Source: Nocardia altamirensis NBRC 108246 (lineage in GTDB: Bacteria; Actinomycetota; Actinomycetes; Mycobacteriales; Mycobacteriaceae). From it: 64,000 bases of DNA. The stretch spans positions 18,072 to 82,071 of the forward strand of contig NZ_BDAY01000056.1 of NCBI RefSeq assembly GCF_001612685.1, read 5' to 3'. Below the pieces are notes generated by a model. The model was not told the origin of the DNA and did no database searches. It worked only from the letters and a program-made list of their open reading frames with translations. Of the stretch, positions 53,248 through 62,004 are shown one piece after another; position 1 is the stretch's first letter; every line of letters begins with the position of its first letter. The translations under genes were made by a program, and so were the position numbers.

Positions 53248-54501
53248 TCAGTCGAGCACGGTCGGCAGTTCCTGCAACCCGCGCAGGAACGTGCTCGGCC
53301 GCCACTGCACCTCGTCGGCGATCTTCATGTTCGGGTACCTGGCCAGGATCTTCTCGAAGGCGATCCGCGCCTCCAGTCGCGCGAGCGGTGCGCCGACGCA
53401 GTAGTGGATGCCGTGCCCGAAGGCCAGATGCCCACCCTTCGTCTTGCCCGCCTTCCCGATCTCGATGTGGTGCGGATCGTCGAACTGGTTCGGGTCGTGG
53501 TCGGCCGCGGCCAGCGAGACCGAGACCAGCTCCTCGGCCGGAATGTCGATGCCCGCCAACGTCACCGGCTCGGCGGTGTAGCGCAACGTGGCCAGGTGCA
53601 CCGGGCCCTCGTGCCGGAGGAACTCCTCGATGGCGGCGGGAATCCGCTCGGGTGTGCGGGTCAGATCCTCGTACAGGATCCGATCGCGCAACATCGCGTA
53701 GAGGCCGTTGCCGATGAGGTTCACCGTTGTTTCGTGACCTGCCACCAGGATCAGGAACAACATCGCGATGAGTTCCTTGTCGCTGAGCTTGTCGCCCTCG
53801 TAGTTCGCCATGATCAACTGCGACATCAGGTCGTCACCGAGGTTCTTCGAGCGCTCGGCGATCAGCCCGATCAGATAGGTGGCCAACTCGATGCTCGCCG
53901 CGCCGCGCTGGGCGGCCGTTGCGTAGAACGCCGACTTGGCCGCCGCCTCTTGGTCTTCGGCGTTCTCGGTCGAGGACGCCGTCATCGTGGTCGACAGCTC
54001 CCGGAAGCGGGCCCGGTCGGCTTCGGGCACCCCGAACAGCTCGCAGATGACGGTCATCGGGATGGGCAGCGCGTAGTCGTCGATCAAATCGATCTCGGGC
54101 TTGTCTGCCATCTCGTCGAGCAGCTTGTCCGCGATGGCCTCGATCCGCGGGTGCAGCTGCTCGACCGTCCGCGAGGTGAACGCCTTGGTCACCAGCCGCC
54201 GCAGGCGGGTGTGATCCGGCGGGTCGGAGCTGAGCATGTGTTCCCACAGATCCGTGCTCACGGTGGTGTATTGGTCGCCAGGCCGCAGCCGCGAGGTGAT
54301 CGGCGCCAGGGCGGCCGCGCCCTTCTTGATCCTGGGGTCGGCGAGCACCTCGCGCGCCAGCTGATAGTCGACGACCAGCCAGGAGGTGAGCCCGTTGGGC
54401 AGCAGGACGTGATGGATCGGCCCCTGCTTGCGCAGCTCGTCGTACACCGGGTGCGGGTTGTAGACGAACTCGGTGCCGAGTTTGAGCAGTGGCTTGGTCA
54501 T
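53248..54501 (-). CDS. Cytochrome P450 (CYP107-like)
   Basis: 417-aa soluble bacterial P450. I-helix AGHETTVNLIGNG, K-helix EEFLR (ExxR), and the haem loop FGHGIHYCVGAPLAR with Cys368. Class I type, needing ferredoxin and reductase from elsewhere; no redox partner genes adjoin. ATG at 54501 overlaps the upstream acyltransferase stop by 4 nt (ATGA), so it is the last gene of a coupled three-gene operon. Probably hydroxylates the acyl product handled by its neighbours. Confidence 0.9.
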   Translation of the reverse strand: MTKPLLKLGTEFVYNPHPVYDELRKQGPIHHVLLPNGLTSWLVVDYQLAREVLADPRIKKGAAALAPITSRLRPGDQYTTVSTDLWEHMLSSDPPDHTRLRRLVTKAFTSRTVEQLHPRIEAIADKLLDEMADKPEIDLIDDYALPIPMTVICELFGVPEADRARFRELSTTMTASSTENAEDQEAAAKSAFYATAAQRGAASIELATYLIGLIAERSKNLGDDLMSQLIMANYEGDKLSDKELIAMLFLILVAGHETTVNLIGNGLYAMLRDRILYEDLTRTPERIPAAIEEFLRHEGPVHLATLRYTAEPVTLAGIDIPAEELVSVSLAAADHDPNQFDDPHHIEIGKAGKTKGGHLAFGHGIHYCVGAPLARLEARIAFEKILARYPNMKIADEVQWRPSTFLRGLQELPTVLD

Positions 54502-55886
54502 GAGAACTCCCTGGCTACCTTGGTTACGCTGCCCCCGCCGTTGAGGACGGTGAGCGGTTTCAATCCCCAGGCCTCGGCGATGATGCGCGCCAGGAAGCCC
54601 AGTTCGTCGTCGGAATGCGCCATTTCTGGCTTGATGCTCTCCAGCACCCACTGGATCTTCCCGTCGAACTCCGAGAGCCAGGTCGCCAGCGCGATCGGCT
54701 GCTGCGCGGCCTGCGGAGTGTCGATGCCCTGGAAGACGCCGCGCATCACGAACGCGGTCGGCTCCGCGCCGTGCCGCATCGCGGTCGGCACGAAGGGGTC
54801 GAGTACGCCCATGTTGGAACACATTCCGACGGTGATCGGCGGCGTGTCGACGAGTCGTTCGACCACGCCGTCGGGCAGTACGTCGATCAGCTCGGGCGGC
54901 ATGTTCCTCGGGCGCGAGATCCCGCCGGAGCCGACCTCGTGCACGGCCTCGAACGAGGCCTTGCTCGCCACCCGCAGCGGCGCGAGATCGAACCGATCCA
55001 GCCACTCGCGCTGCACCACGATCGGCACGCGGGCAAAGGAATTCGAGTCGATCTGATTCTCTTCCCGCAGCCGCCGGACCGCCGTCAGCAGGACGAGGGG
55101 TCCGTTCTCGCCGACCAGCGTGCAGTGCCGCATGAGGTCGGCGACCAGCGCGAGATACAGCGTGTTGGTCGAGCCGCCGCGCTGTGCCGCAAGGTTCTTC
55201 CATTGCGCCGCATCGAAAGTCGCGATCACCGAACCCTCACGCCAGCCGAGCGGCGCCGACGCGTGCTTGGCCCGGTGCCCGGTCAGCGCTGTGCGCACCG
55301 CAGCACGATGAGCCGGATCCTTGACTGCGCGACGCGCTTCCGAAACCACCTCTCGCGCAACGGCCATCCCGCGTTGCACACCCTCCTTCAGCTCCGTGCG
55401 GAGTTGAACGGTCTCGACAAGCCCCTCGGTCGTCGCGAGTTCGGGCTGGACCAGCCCGATGGCCGCCATCAGGCCTGCGTGGCCATCGGCGATGGCGTGC
55501 GAGGCGACCGCGGAGCAGACCATGCCGCCGGACCTGGTCGGCACCGCCGACAGCCGCCAGCCGTAGCCGCGCTCCGGGTCGAGCGGGTACTGCGCCTGAT
55601 CGTTTGCCCACGCCAGCGCGTCGGCGTCGTCGATCGCGGCATGTTCGAGGCTCAGCGGCAGCGCGTCCTCGGCAAGCACCCAACGCCAGCGCGCGAAGGG
55701 CACGCCGGGGCGGTGCACGCGCCGCTGGAACGGCCCGGCCCGCAGTGCCTCGTACATCGAGGTGAGCTGCTCATCGGTGAGCCGATGGTGCAGCACCGTC
55801 ACCGTCTGGCTGATGACAGGGGCGCCGTAGCCGTGGTGCAGCCGCAGAAAGGCCTTGTCGGTGAGACCGACGTACACCGGGGGCAT
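54498..55886 (-). CDS. Condensation/WS-DGAT-fold acyltransferase
   Basis: 462-aa protein of the CoA-dependent acyltransferase superfamily (wax ester synthase, PapA and NRPS condensation fold). The active-site HHxxxDG appears as SHAIADG (about residues 129-135): the catalytic second His and the DG are kept, the first His is Ser. A later SNMGVLDP segment matches the conserved SNxG region. No carrier domains, so it is a stand-alone acyl transferase. Coupled by 1 nt to the thioesterase upstream and by 4 nt to the P450 downstream. Substrates unknown. Confidence 0.72.
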   Translation of the reverse strand: MPPVYVGLTDKAFLRLHHGYGAPVISQTVTVLHHRLTDEQLTSMYEALRAGPFQRRVHRPGVPFARWRWVLAEDALPLSLEHAAIDDADALAWANDQAQYPLDPERGYGWRLSAVPTRSGGMVCSAVASHAIADGHAGLMAAIGLVQPELATTEGLVETVQLRTELKEGVQRGMAVAREVVSEARRAVKDPAHRAAVRTALTGHRAKHASAPLGWREGSVIATFDAAQWKNLAAQRGGSTNTLYLALVADLMRHCTLVGENGPLVLLTAVRRLREENQIDSNSFARVPIVVQREWLDRFDLAPLRVASKASFEAVHEVGSGGISRPRNMPPELIDVLPDGVVERLVDTPPITVGMCSNMGVLDPFVPTAMRHGAEPTAFVMRGVFQGIDTPQAAQQPIALATWLSEFDGKIQWVLESIKPEMAHSDDELGFLARIIAEAWGLKPLTVLNGGGSVTKVAREFS

Positions 55887-56722
55887 CAGACGGCCGCCTT
55901 TTCGACGAAGCCGCGGTCTTCCGGCAGCACGAAGTCCGGGTCGGCCAGTCGCAACATCCGCTCCTGGGCGACCATCGCGACCAATTCGCCGGAGCGGCTG
56001 AAGATCCGGCCCTGGGTGAAGGCCCGACCGCCCTCGGCCGATGGCGATATCTCGTCGTACAGCAGCCAGTCGTCGACGCGGAACGGCCGCATGAACCAGA
56101 TCGAATAGTCCAGTGCGGCAGTCTGAATGGCGATGCCGGGATGCGGCGCGACCGCGGCGCCGAGCAGCGTCATGTCACTCGCGTAGGTCAGCGCGCAGCT
56201 GTGCACCACCGAGCAGTCGGGTAGCTCCTCGGTATAGCGCAGCCAAACCTGCTGGCGGGCACTGCCGTTCGGCTCACCGGGCACTTGGCGAATGTCCCAG
56301 CGATCCCATTCGTAGCCGGGATCGTTCGCACCGATGCGCGCCAACTCCTCGGGGTTGGGCGCATCGGGGCACGGATCCGCATGCCGCACACCACGATCGC
56401 CCGCATGGAAGGACGCGACCATCAGGAAGGTTTCGCGGCCGTGCTGCAGCGCCCTGATCCGGCGCACCACGAACGACCGGCCCGCCTTGACGGTGTCGAC
56501 CAGGTAGTCGATGGGCAGCTCCGACACCATCGGCCGGACGAAGTAGCCGTGGATCGAGTGGACGGCGAACCCGTCCGACATCCCGGACGAGCCCGCGGCG
56601 AGCGCTCGCGCCGCCACCTCGCCGCCGAATGCCCGCACGAGCACTGTGCGGTGCGGAAGTTTGCCACGAAAGAAGTTCGTGTCGATTTGTTCGACCGCAA
56701 GCGCGTCGAGTAGCTCAACCAT
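55886..56722 (-). CDS. Acyl-CoA thioesterase II (TesB-like)
   Basis: 278-aa double-hotdog thioesterase. TesB traits: FFRGKLPHRTVLVRAFGGEVAA, HSIHGYFVRPMVSELPIDY and SYIWFMRPFR-like sequence YSIWFMRPFRVDDWLLYD at the second hotdog. Hydrolyses medium/long acyl-CoA. First gene of the three-gene operon; ATG at 56722, TGATG overlap with the next gene. Confidence 0.87.
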   Translation of the reverse strand: MVELLDALAVEQIDTNFFRGKLPHRTVLVRAFGGEVAARALAAGSSGMSDGFAVHSIHGYFVRPMVSELPIDYLVDTVKAGRSFVVRRIRALQHGRETFLMVASFHAGDRGVRHADPCPDAPNPEELARIGANDPGYEWDRWDIRQVPGEPNGSARQQVWLRYTEELPDCSVVHSCALTYASDMTLLGAAVAPHPGIAIQTAALDYSIWFMRPFRVDDWLLYDEISPSAEGGRAFTQGRIFSRSGELVAMVAQERMLRLADPDFVLPEDRGFVEKAAV

Positions 56723-57208
56723 GCGCCATGTTTCCCTTCGGACGCTGAAACAGTTCGACGACCCCGTTGTCGCATCCCCCCGCACGGTTGGTGTGCGAGC
56801 GGCAATATGGATTCGCTTGCGTCAGCATCGGCGGAGGGACGACCGAGTGGCCGGCACCAGGTGCCGAGGTCAGGTTTCTGACGCTACGTAACGAATACAG
56901 TGAACCTCTGGTGAACTCAATTCAAGCCGCTGTAGTCCATTTCACAAACCAAATGACGACATCTTTACGGAAATGCAGCCAACCCTGACTGACCAGGCAT
57001 TTTCCTACGCCAGCGAAGGGGCGTTGAGCTGGTCGAATACTGCCGAATTGTCGGGTTTCGGAAGTGAAATAATTCCACTTCTTTCTGTCGATAAATTCCG
57101 CGAAGTCGAGCGGAATTGAGACTAATTCTAGAAGTCAGCTGCCATCAATTGTGCAAAGTTCCAACTGGAAGCTATCCGTTTTGTCTTGTTTCGGGGGATA
57201 CTACCGAT
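56723..57208. promoter_or_regulatory. 486-bp AT-richer gap with palindrome and hairpins
   Basis: No convincing gene; noticeably less GC than its surroundings. Contains the perfect 15-bp palindrome CGGCACCAGGTGCCG (56852-56866), 130 bp upstream of tesB, a candidate operator. Two hairpins, GAAGTG...CACTTC (57061-57081) and AATTCCGC-8-GCGGAATT (57094-57117), lie 92-148 nt downstream of the exporter stop and may terminate it. Confidence 0.5.
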
Positions 57209-58921
57209 TCAAGCCAGGTCACCGGCGCCCAGGCTGGGCGCACCGGCAGCACCGGATTCTCGCAACGGGATTTCCTTCCAGAACAGCACCATGACCAACG
57301 CAAGCACCGCGATAGCGGCGGCCGCCAGATACACCGTCGACATGGCATCGGCGAACCCGGTCTGCAATGGCGCGGCAAGCGTCGGATTCAGCTGTTGAAT
57401 CACCGAGCTATCGTCGAGCACCCGCTGGATCGCGGCCGGATCGTGGCGCACCAGGCCCTGCGCGAAGGCGACCTCGGCGGGATTTCCGCTGTGCAGTCCC
57501 GCGATCACGGCCTGCTGATAGGCGGGCTGGGTCGAGGCGGCCTCCAGCGCGGCGGTCACCTTGGACGGCAACAGGCCGAACAGCGTGGACAGCAACGCCG
57601 CGACCCCCAGCGTGCCGCCGACCTGACGGAAGAAGGTGGCGGCCGCGCTCGTCACGCCCATGTCCTTCGGTGCGGCGGCGTTCTGGATCGCCAAGGTGAT
57701 GGGCTGCAACAGATTTCCCAGACCGACACCGGTGATCGCCATGAAGATCATGGTTCGCCACAGCGGTGTCTCCGGCGTCAGATAGTGGAACAGGAACAGG
57801 CCGACAGCGACGACGGCGGTGCCGAAGATCGGGAACGCGCGGTAGCGGCCGGTCCGCGCGATGAGCCGGTTGGACACGATCGAGCCGACCATCAGCCCGC
57901 CGACCATCGGCAGCAGCTGCAGGCCCGCCGCGATCGGGCTGGCGCCGCGCACCACCTGCAGATACTGCGGGACCAGGATGATGCCGCCGAACAGCGACGC
58001 ACCGACGACGAACGCGATCGCCACGCCGAGCGCGAAGGTCGGATTCCGGAAGAGCCGCAACGGAATCAGCGCCTGGTCGCCCATCCTCGCCTCGATGCCG
58101 ACGAACGCGGCAAGGCCTGCCACGCCGACCAGATAGCAGGTCACCGCGCTCACGCTGGTCCAGCCCCAGTCGCGGCCCTGCTCGGCGACGATGAGCAGCG
58201 GCGTGATGCCGATCGCGAAGGCCGCCGTGCCGAACCAGTCGATCAGGCCGGTGGTTCGGGTGCTTCTCGGGATCCGGACCACCCGATAGACCACGACCAG
58301 GGCGATCAGGCCGACCGGGACGTTGATCAGGAACACCCAGCGCCAGCCGGTGATGCCGAGAATCGTGTGCTGGCTGGCGAACAGGCCGCCGAGCACCGGG
58401 CCGATCACGCTGGCCGCGGCCCAGGTGGCGAGGAAGTGTCCCTGATACCTGGCCCGCTCCCTCGGCGTGACGATGTCACCGAGGACGGCCGAGGCCAGCG
58501 ACATCAGCCCGCCGGCGCCGACGCCCTGAACGGCGCGGAAGACGGCCAACTCGTACATCGACTGCGCCAGCGTGCACAGCAGTGAACCGAGCACGAAGAT
58601 GATGATGGCGGCGAGCAGAAATGGCCTGCGGCCGTACATATCCGACAGTTTTCCGTACAGCGGCGTCGTCAGTGTCGCGGTAATCAAATACGCCGTGGTG
58701 ACCCACGCCTGCAACGAGTAGCCGGACAGATCGTCGGCGATGGTGCGGACCGCGGTCGCGGTGATCGTCTGGTCCAGCGCCGCCATGAACATGCCGAGCA
58801 TCAGGCCGCTCAGGATGACCAGGACCTGCCGGTGGGTGAATCCGCCCGGATTGTCGGCTTTTTCGGGAGGTGGCGGCGTGGTGGGCCGGTCGGTTCGATG
58901 TCCGTATTTGAGCAGCGCCAT
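57209..58921 (-). CDS. DHA2-family (14-TM) MFS exporter
   Basis: 570-aa EmrB/QacA-type drug-proton antiporter. Motif C-like GPVLGGLF, antiporter motif YGKLSDMYGRRP (motif A), TM1 MLGMFMAALDQTITATAV. Fourteen TM helices and a large loop near the C-terminus (about 470-520). Same strand as the thioesterase/acyltransferase/P450 operon; may export its product or be separate. Confidence 0.88.
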   Translation of the reverse strand: MALLKYGHRTDRPTTPPPPEKADNPGGFTHRQVLVILSGLMLGMFMAALDQTITATAVRTIADDLSGYSLQAWVTTAYLITATLTTPLYGKLSDMYGRRPFLLAAIIIFVLGSLLCTLAQSMYELAVFRAVQGVGAGGLMSLASAVLGDIVTPRERARYQGHFLATWAAASVIGPVLGGLFASQHTILGITGWRWVFLINVPVGLIALVVVYRVVRIPRSTRTTGLIDWFGTAAFAIGITPLLIVAEQGRDWGWTSVSAVTCYLVGVAGLAAFVGIEARMGDQALIPLRLFRNPTFALGVAIAFVVGASLFGGIILVPQYLQVVRGASPIAAGLQLLPMVGGLMVGSIVSNRLIARTGRYRAFPIFGTAVVAVGLFLFHYLTPETPLWRTMIFMAITGVGLGNLLQPITLAIQNAAAPKDMGVTSAAATFFRQVGGTLGVAALLSTLFGLLPSKVTAALEAASTQPAYQQAVIAGLHSGNPAEVAFAQGLVRHDPAAIQRVLDDSSVIQQLNPTLAAPLQTGFADAMSTVYLAAAAIAVLALVMVLFWKEIPLRESGAAGAPSLGAGDLA

Positions 58922-59096
58922 CGGTCACTCCTGAAGATCAGCAGGAAATCACATCAGTTATCGGAATGCGGCCAATCTCTTCCCCGGACCGCGGCGATCT
59001 TGCGCCCACCAAACCCACCACACGCGAAACAGCAACGATAATCCTCGGCCTCGACCCGAGAGCCGCGTAGTGACGTCTATCTCAATCATGATCAGT

Positions 59097-59112
59097 TGTG
59101 ATCCAGATCACA
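59097..59112. promoter_or_regulatory. Candidate CRP site
   Basis: TGTGATCCAGATCACA, a perfect 16-bp palindrome matching the CRP consensus TGTGA-N6-TCACA used also by mycobacterial CRP. It lies 176 bp upstream of the exporter and 118 bp upstream of the tRNA. The 12-mer ATCACATCAGTT occurs at 58949-58960 and again at 59107-59118. Confidence 0.6.
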
Positions 59113-59172
59113 TCAGTTGCGGCAGCGCCGCCGGACCCGCCGACACCCCAAAAACGCCTCTCACCACGCGTT

Positions 59173-59201
59173 TTCGCATACCGGCGCCGGGTGTGTAAGG
59201 T
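59173..59201 (+). promoter_or_regulatory. tRNA promoter
   Basis: TTCGCA (59173-59178), 17-bp spacer, TAAGGT (59196-59201), about 13 bp before the mature tRNA 5' end. TAAGGT is a good actinobacterial -10. Confidence 0.6.
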
Positions 59202-59214
59202 TGGGAACACCCAA

Positions 59215-59288
59215 CGCGGGGTGGAGCAGCTCGGTAGCTCGCTGGGCTCATAACCCAGAGGTCGCAGGTTCAAATCCTGTCCCCGCTA
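59215..59288 (+). tRNA. tRNA-Met(CAT), initiator type
   Basis: 74-nt cloverleaf with anticodon CAT (59249-59251) and T arm GCAGGTTCAAATCCTGT. Initiator features: unpaired C1 opposite T72 at the acceptor end and three GC pairs closing the anticodon stem (CTGGG/CCCAG). CCA is not encoded. Confidence 0.95.
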
Positions 59289-59307
59289 CACATGAAATGA
59301 CAAGGCA

Positions 59308-59336
59308 GAGGCCGGATTCCAATGGAATCCGGCCTC
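59308..59336 (+). terminator. Terminator of tRNA-fMet
   Basis: 13-bp stem GAGGCCGGATTCC / GGAATCCGGCCTC, AAT loop, followed by TTGCTTA, 20 nt after the tRNA. Confidence 0.85.
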
Positions 59337-59341
59337 TTGCT
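59323..59341. repeat. 19-bp repeat, left copy (candidate attL)
   Basis: TGGAATCCGGCCTCTTGCT, the 3' arm and tail of the tRNA-fMet terminator, repeated exactly at 61078-61096. Confidence 0.7.
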
Positions 59342-59396
59342 TATCCAGGCGAGCGCGCAGCAATTCCCGAGGGACCAGCCGGGCGTTCGGCGGCTG

Positions 59397-59438
59397 CCAC
59401 GCCCGATTTCTACCTATCCACGCCCGATTACTACCTAT
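59397..59438. repeat. Tandem 21-bp direct repeat
   Basis: Two abutting 21-bp copies (59397-59417 and 59418-59438) beginning CCACGCCCGATT, one mismatch. The 59289-59594 gap has no other gene-like content. Confidence 0.75.
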
Positions 59439-59594
59439 GCGCGCTGGAACGTCACCTTTTCACAAGTGGGAATACCTAACAGTTGACACGTCAAGACCAG
59501 CTTTGCCAGCGTGACCTGCGGCGACCAGAGCTGATCACCGCACGATCGAGGCTCTCGGCGCGCACCGCGAGAACTTCGATCGAACGAGAACGAC

Positions 59595-60389
59595 ATGGAA
59601 TACCGAGAGCACGTAACGAAGCTCGTCGAGTCGCTGTTAGAGGTACCCGAATGTCGGATGGAGATAGCGCATCTCCAGCATCGGCTTTCGGTTACGCAGC
59701 AGGAGATCGTCGATGCGTGGCTGTTCTACGACCTTGCCATCATGGACTATTCGAACGAGTCGTACTCGTCGACGACACTGCGCATGGCGATGCATCTGCA
59801 CAACTACGTGGCCGGAAACTGGCATGATCGTCGACAGGATGTCGTGCTGGGATACCTCGCACGCTTGGAGCCAACAGCGGTGTGCGACATCGGATTCGGC
59901 ACGCCGCAACGCTATGTCAGGCATTTGCTCGGCACTGCGCAGGCGGAGATCGCCCTCTGTGAATTCGAGTATTCCAGCTTGGAGTTCGCGGCGGTCACCC
60001 TCGAGCACTGGCGCCCCGATTGGAGTAGTTCGGTCAAGCTCATCGAGCACGACATGAACCGTGATGAGCTGCCCGCGGGCTACCAGGTCTACCTCTTCCA
60101 GGATTCGATAGAACACGCGGCGCAGCCGACCGAGACGCTGCGTCGATATGTGGACAGCGTGGCGGCGGGCACGCACTTCATCTTCTCGCTGCCTATCGAA
60201 GTGTCCGATCCCATACCGGGACACAACATCTCGTGGACCGAGGAGACTGCGGCGACCGATTGGCTGGCTGCCGCGGGACTGCTGGTGCTCGACAAAGAAG
60301 TGATCCGGTTCCGCTGGGACCTCGATCTCCACGCGCACTCGCTGCACCCGGATACCCGTCAGCTTGCGGTGCTGGCCGTCAAGCAGTGA
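59595..60389 (+). CDS. Class I SAM-dependent methyltransferase-like protein
   Basis: 264 aa. The central part shows a Rossmann MTase: motif I-like VCDIGFGTPQRYVRHLL (about residue 96), CEFEYSSLEFAAVTLEHW for motif II, and YLFQDSIEHAAQPTETLRRY resembling the post-motif segment with IEH..P. An N-terminal all-helical part of about 90 residues precedes it. Substrate unknown. First gene of the putative island after tRNA-fMet. Confidence 0.68.
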   Translation: MEYREHVTKLVESLLEVPECRMEIAHLQHRLSVTQQEIVDAWLFYDLAIMDYSNESYSSTTLRMAMHLHNYVAGNWHDRRQDVVLGYLARLEPTAVCDIGFGTPQRYVRHLLGTAQAEIALCEFEYSSLEFAAVTLEHWRPDWSSSVKLIEHDMNRDELPAGYQVYLFQDSIEHAAQPTETLRRYVDSVAAGTHFIFSLPIEVSDPIPGHNISWTEETAATDWLAAAGLLVLDKEVIRFRWDLDLHAHSLHPDTRQLAVLAVKQ

Positions 60390-60437
60390 CCTGCGGCGCC
60401 GACCGGTCCGGTCATGCAGAACTGTTCAGCGACTTGC

Positions 60438-61007
60438 CTATTCGCGAATGCGCACGCTGACTCCCTGCGGCGCGAACTGTGCCGCGGCATCCGCTATCGC
60501 GGCACGAGGAAAGGTCTCGCCGAACGACATCAGCACGGCGGCTTCGTCCTTGCCGCGAAAGCGGCGGGGAAACACGGGCGCGACCGTCCAGACGCGCACG
60601 CGCCCGGACTCGCCCCCGGTGCCGCGCCCGTCGATCCGACGGATATCGCGCCACGGCACTCGGCACGCGGTGCCCTGGTATCGCACGGCCAGCCCGTGGG
60701 AGTCGAGGGTCAGCGTGTCCGGCGTGCGCCACCGCGCCCATTCGACCCGGCCGAGGCGACCGAGCTTCCACAGCAGCGGGCCGCAGAGCAGCAGCGTCAC
60801 GGCGGTTCCAGCGATGGCAACGGACACCAGACCTGAGGTGAGCCAGAAGGCGAGGAGTTTGATGGTCCCACCGGCGAGCACGACGCCGAACGCCAACACG
60901 AGCACGCTCGGCCGAGCTGGCCGCGCGGCGAAAACGGGCCCCTTCTCGGCACCGACCGATGGGTCGAGCTCCGTCTTACCCCCTCTGCCGCCACCCGCGT
61001 TCTTCAT
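60438..61007 (-). CDS. PH-like membrane protein
   Basis: 189 aa. Two TM helices (VLVLAFGVVLAGGTIKLLAF and LVSVAIAGTAVTLLLCG) follow a hydrophilic head; the C-terminal half resembles a bacterial PH domain (DTLTLDSHGLAVRYQGTACR, VPWRDIRRIDGRGTGG). Convergent with the methyltransferase gene. Function unknown. Confidence 0.7.
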   Translation of the reverse strand: MKNAGGGRGGKTELDPSVGAEKGPVFAARPARPSVLVLAFGVVLAGGTIKLLAFWLTSGLVSVAIAGTAVTLLLCGPLLWKLGRLGRVEWARWRTPDTLTLDSHGLAVRYQGTACRVPWRDIRRIDGRGTGGESGRVRVWTVAPVFPRRFRGKDEAAVLMSFGETFPRAAIADAAAQFAPQGVSVRIRE

Positions 61008-61077
61008 TCTCGAAGTCTATGAAAATCCCTGGTGAGCGGCGCTTGCCTGGTCTGGGAACCCGCGAGACCACGGGCAG

Positions 61078-61096
61078 TGGAATCCGGCCTCTTGCT
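61078..61096. repeat. 19-bp repeat, right copy (candidate attR)
   Basis: Exact copy of 59323-59341 without the partner arm of the hairpin. It ends inside the stop codon of the imine-reductase-like gene. Confidence 0.65.
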
Positions 61097-61958
61097 AGCG
61101 CCGCAGCAAGTCGACGACGCCGGTCGTCGATTCCTTTCCGCCACCCTCGGCGACTCGGCGTTCCATCAATGCCATGAAGGGCGTGAGGAGTTCGGCACTG
61201 ACACCCTGTTCCGCCGCGGTGCGCAACAGCGTGCCGTTGGTCGTGACCATCATCGCCAGGTTCGACTCGACGCCCTCGGCGTAGTCACCGCGGGCCAACT
61301 GCGCCGCGGTACCGTACGCGTAGCCAGCCATCGCCTGCTGATAGGCGACCATGAGCGGCGCGAACGCCATCGGCGAGATGTCCTCCTTGCCGATCAAGGC
61401 GAAAGCGTGTGCGGCACCGGCGAACATGCCCCACATCGCGCTGAGCAGCGCAATGTCGTACAAGGCGGCGAATCCCGGGTCGGCGCCGACGTAGTTGACG
61501 CCGGCGGGCACGGCCAACGCCTCGGCATTGGCTTCGTGCAATTCCGTTGCGCCGCTGTAGAACACATACGCACCCGAGTCCGCGACGCCGATCATCGAAG
61601 GGACGGCCATGATCCCGCCGTCCAAGAAACGTCCGCCGCGCGCGGTGATCCATTCGGACAGCGCGCGGGCCTCGGCGGGCGTGCTCGTGGTCAGGTTGAC
61701 GATGTCGCGACCGGTGAGGTCGATGCCGTCGAGGGTCGCCCGCACTGCGGCGTCGTCGAGCAGACAGACGACGACAAGAGTGTTCGCGGCGACCGCCGTT
61801 GCCGCCGTGGCAGCGACCGCAGCTCCCGCAGGCGCCCGTCGCGGACTGCGGTTCCAGACCGTGACGGCATAGCCTGCGGCGAGCCAGGAACGGGTCAGCG
61901 CCGAACCCATATCGCCGAGGCCGAGGACAGTGAGCGCTTTGTTCGAGTGCACGGGCAT
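61095..61958 (-). CDS. NADPH-dependent imine reductase / 3-hydroxyisobutyrate dehydrogenase-like
   Basis: 287-aa 6-phosphogluconate-dehydrogenase-fold protein. NADPH motif VLGLGDMGSALTRSWLAAGY then VWNRSP (Arg favours NADPH); the DGGIMAVPSMIG segment and the C-terminal helical domain (LLSAMWGMFAGAAHAFALIG) match imine reductases. Usual catalytic Lys of HIBADH is not evident. ATG at 61958. Divergent from an HxlR regulator that likely controls it. Confidence 0.82.
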   Translation of the reverse strand: MPVHSNKALTVLGLGDMGSALTRSWLAAGYAVTVWNRSPRRAPAGAAVAATAATAVAANTLVVVCLLDDAAVRATLDGIDLTGRDIVNLTTSTPAEARALSEWITARGGRFLDGGIMAVPSMIGVADSGAYVFYSGATELHEANAEALAVPAGVNYVGADPGFAALYDIALLSAMWGMFAGAAHAFALIGKEDISPMAFAPLMVAYQQAMAGYAYGTAAQLARGDYAEGVESNLAMMVTTNGTLLRTAAEQGVSAELLTPFMALMERRVAEGGGKESTTGVVDLLRR

Positions 61959-62004
61959 AACGGTTAGTGTTGGTGGGGCACCCGGATCCCTCAAGTACGT
62001 ACAT

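Noticed and set aside
54498..55886. NRPS condensation domain
   Set aside because: No adenylation or carrier domain in or around the gene; a stand-alone WS/DGAT-like acyltransferase fits better.
59117..59479. 120-aa frame across tRNA-fMet
   Set aside because: It is translated through the tRNA and its terminator; no coding evidence.
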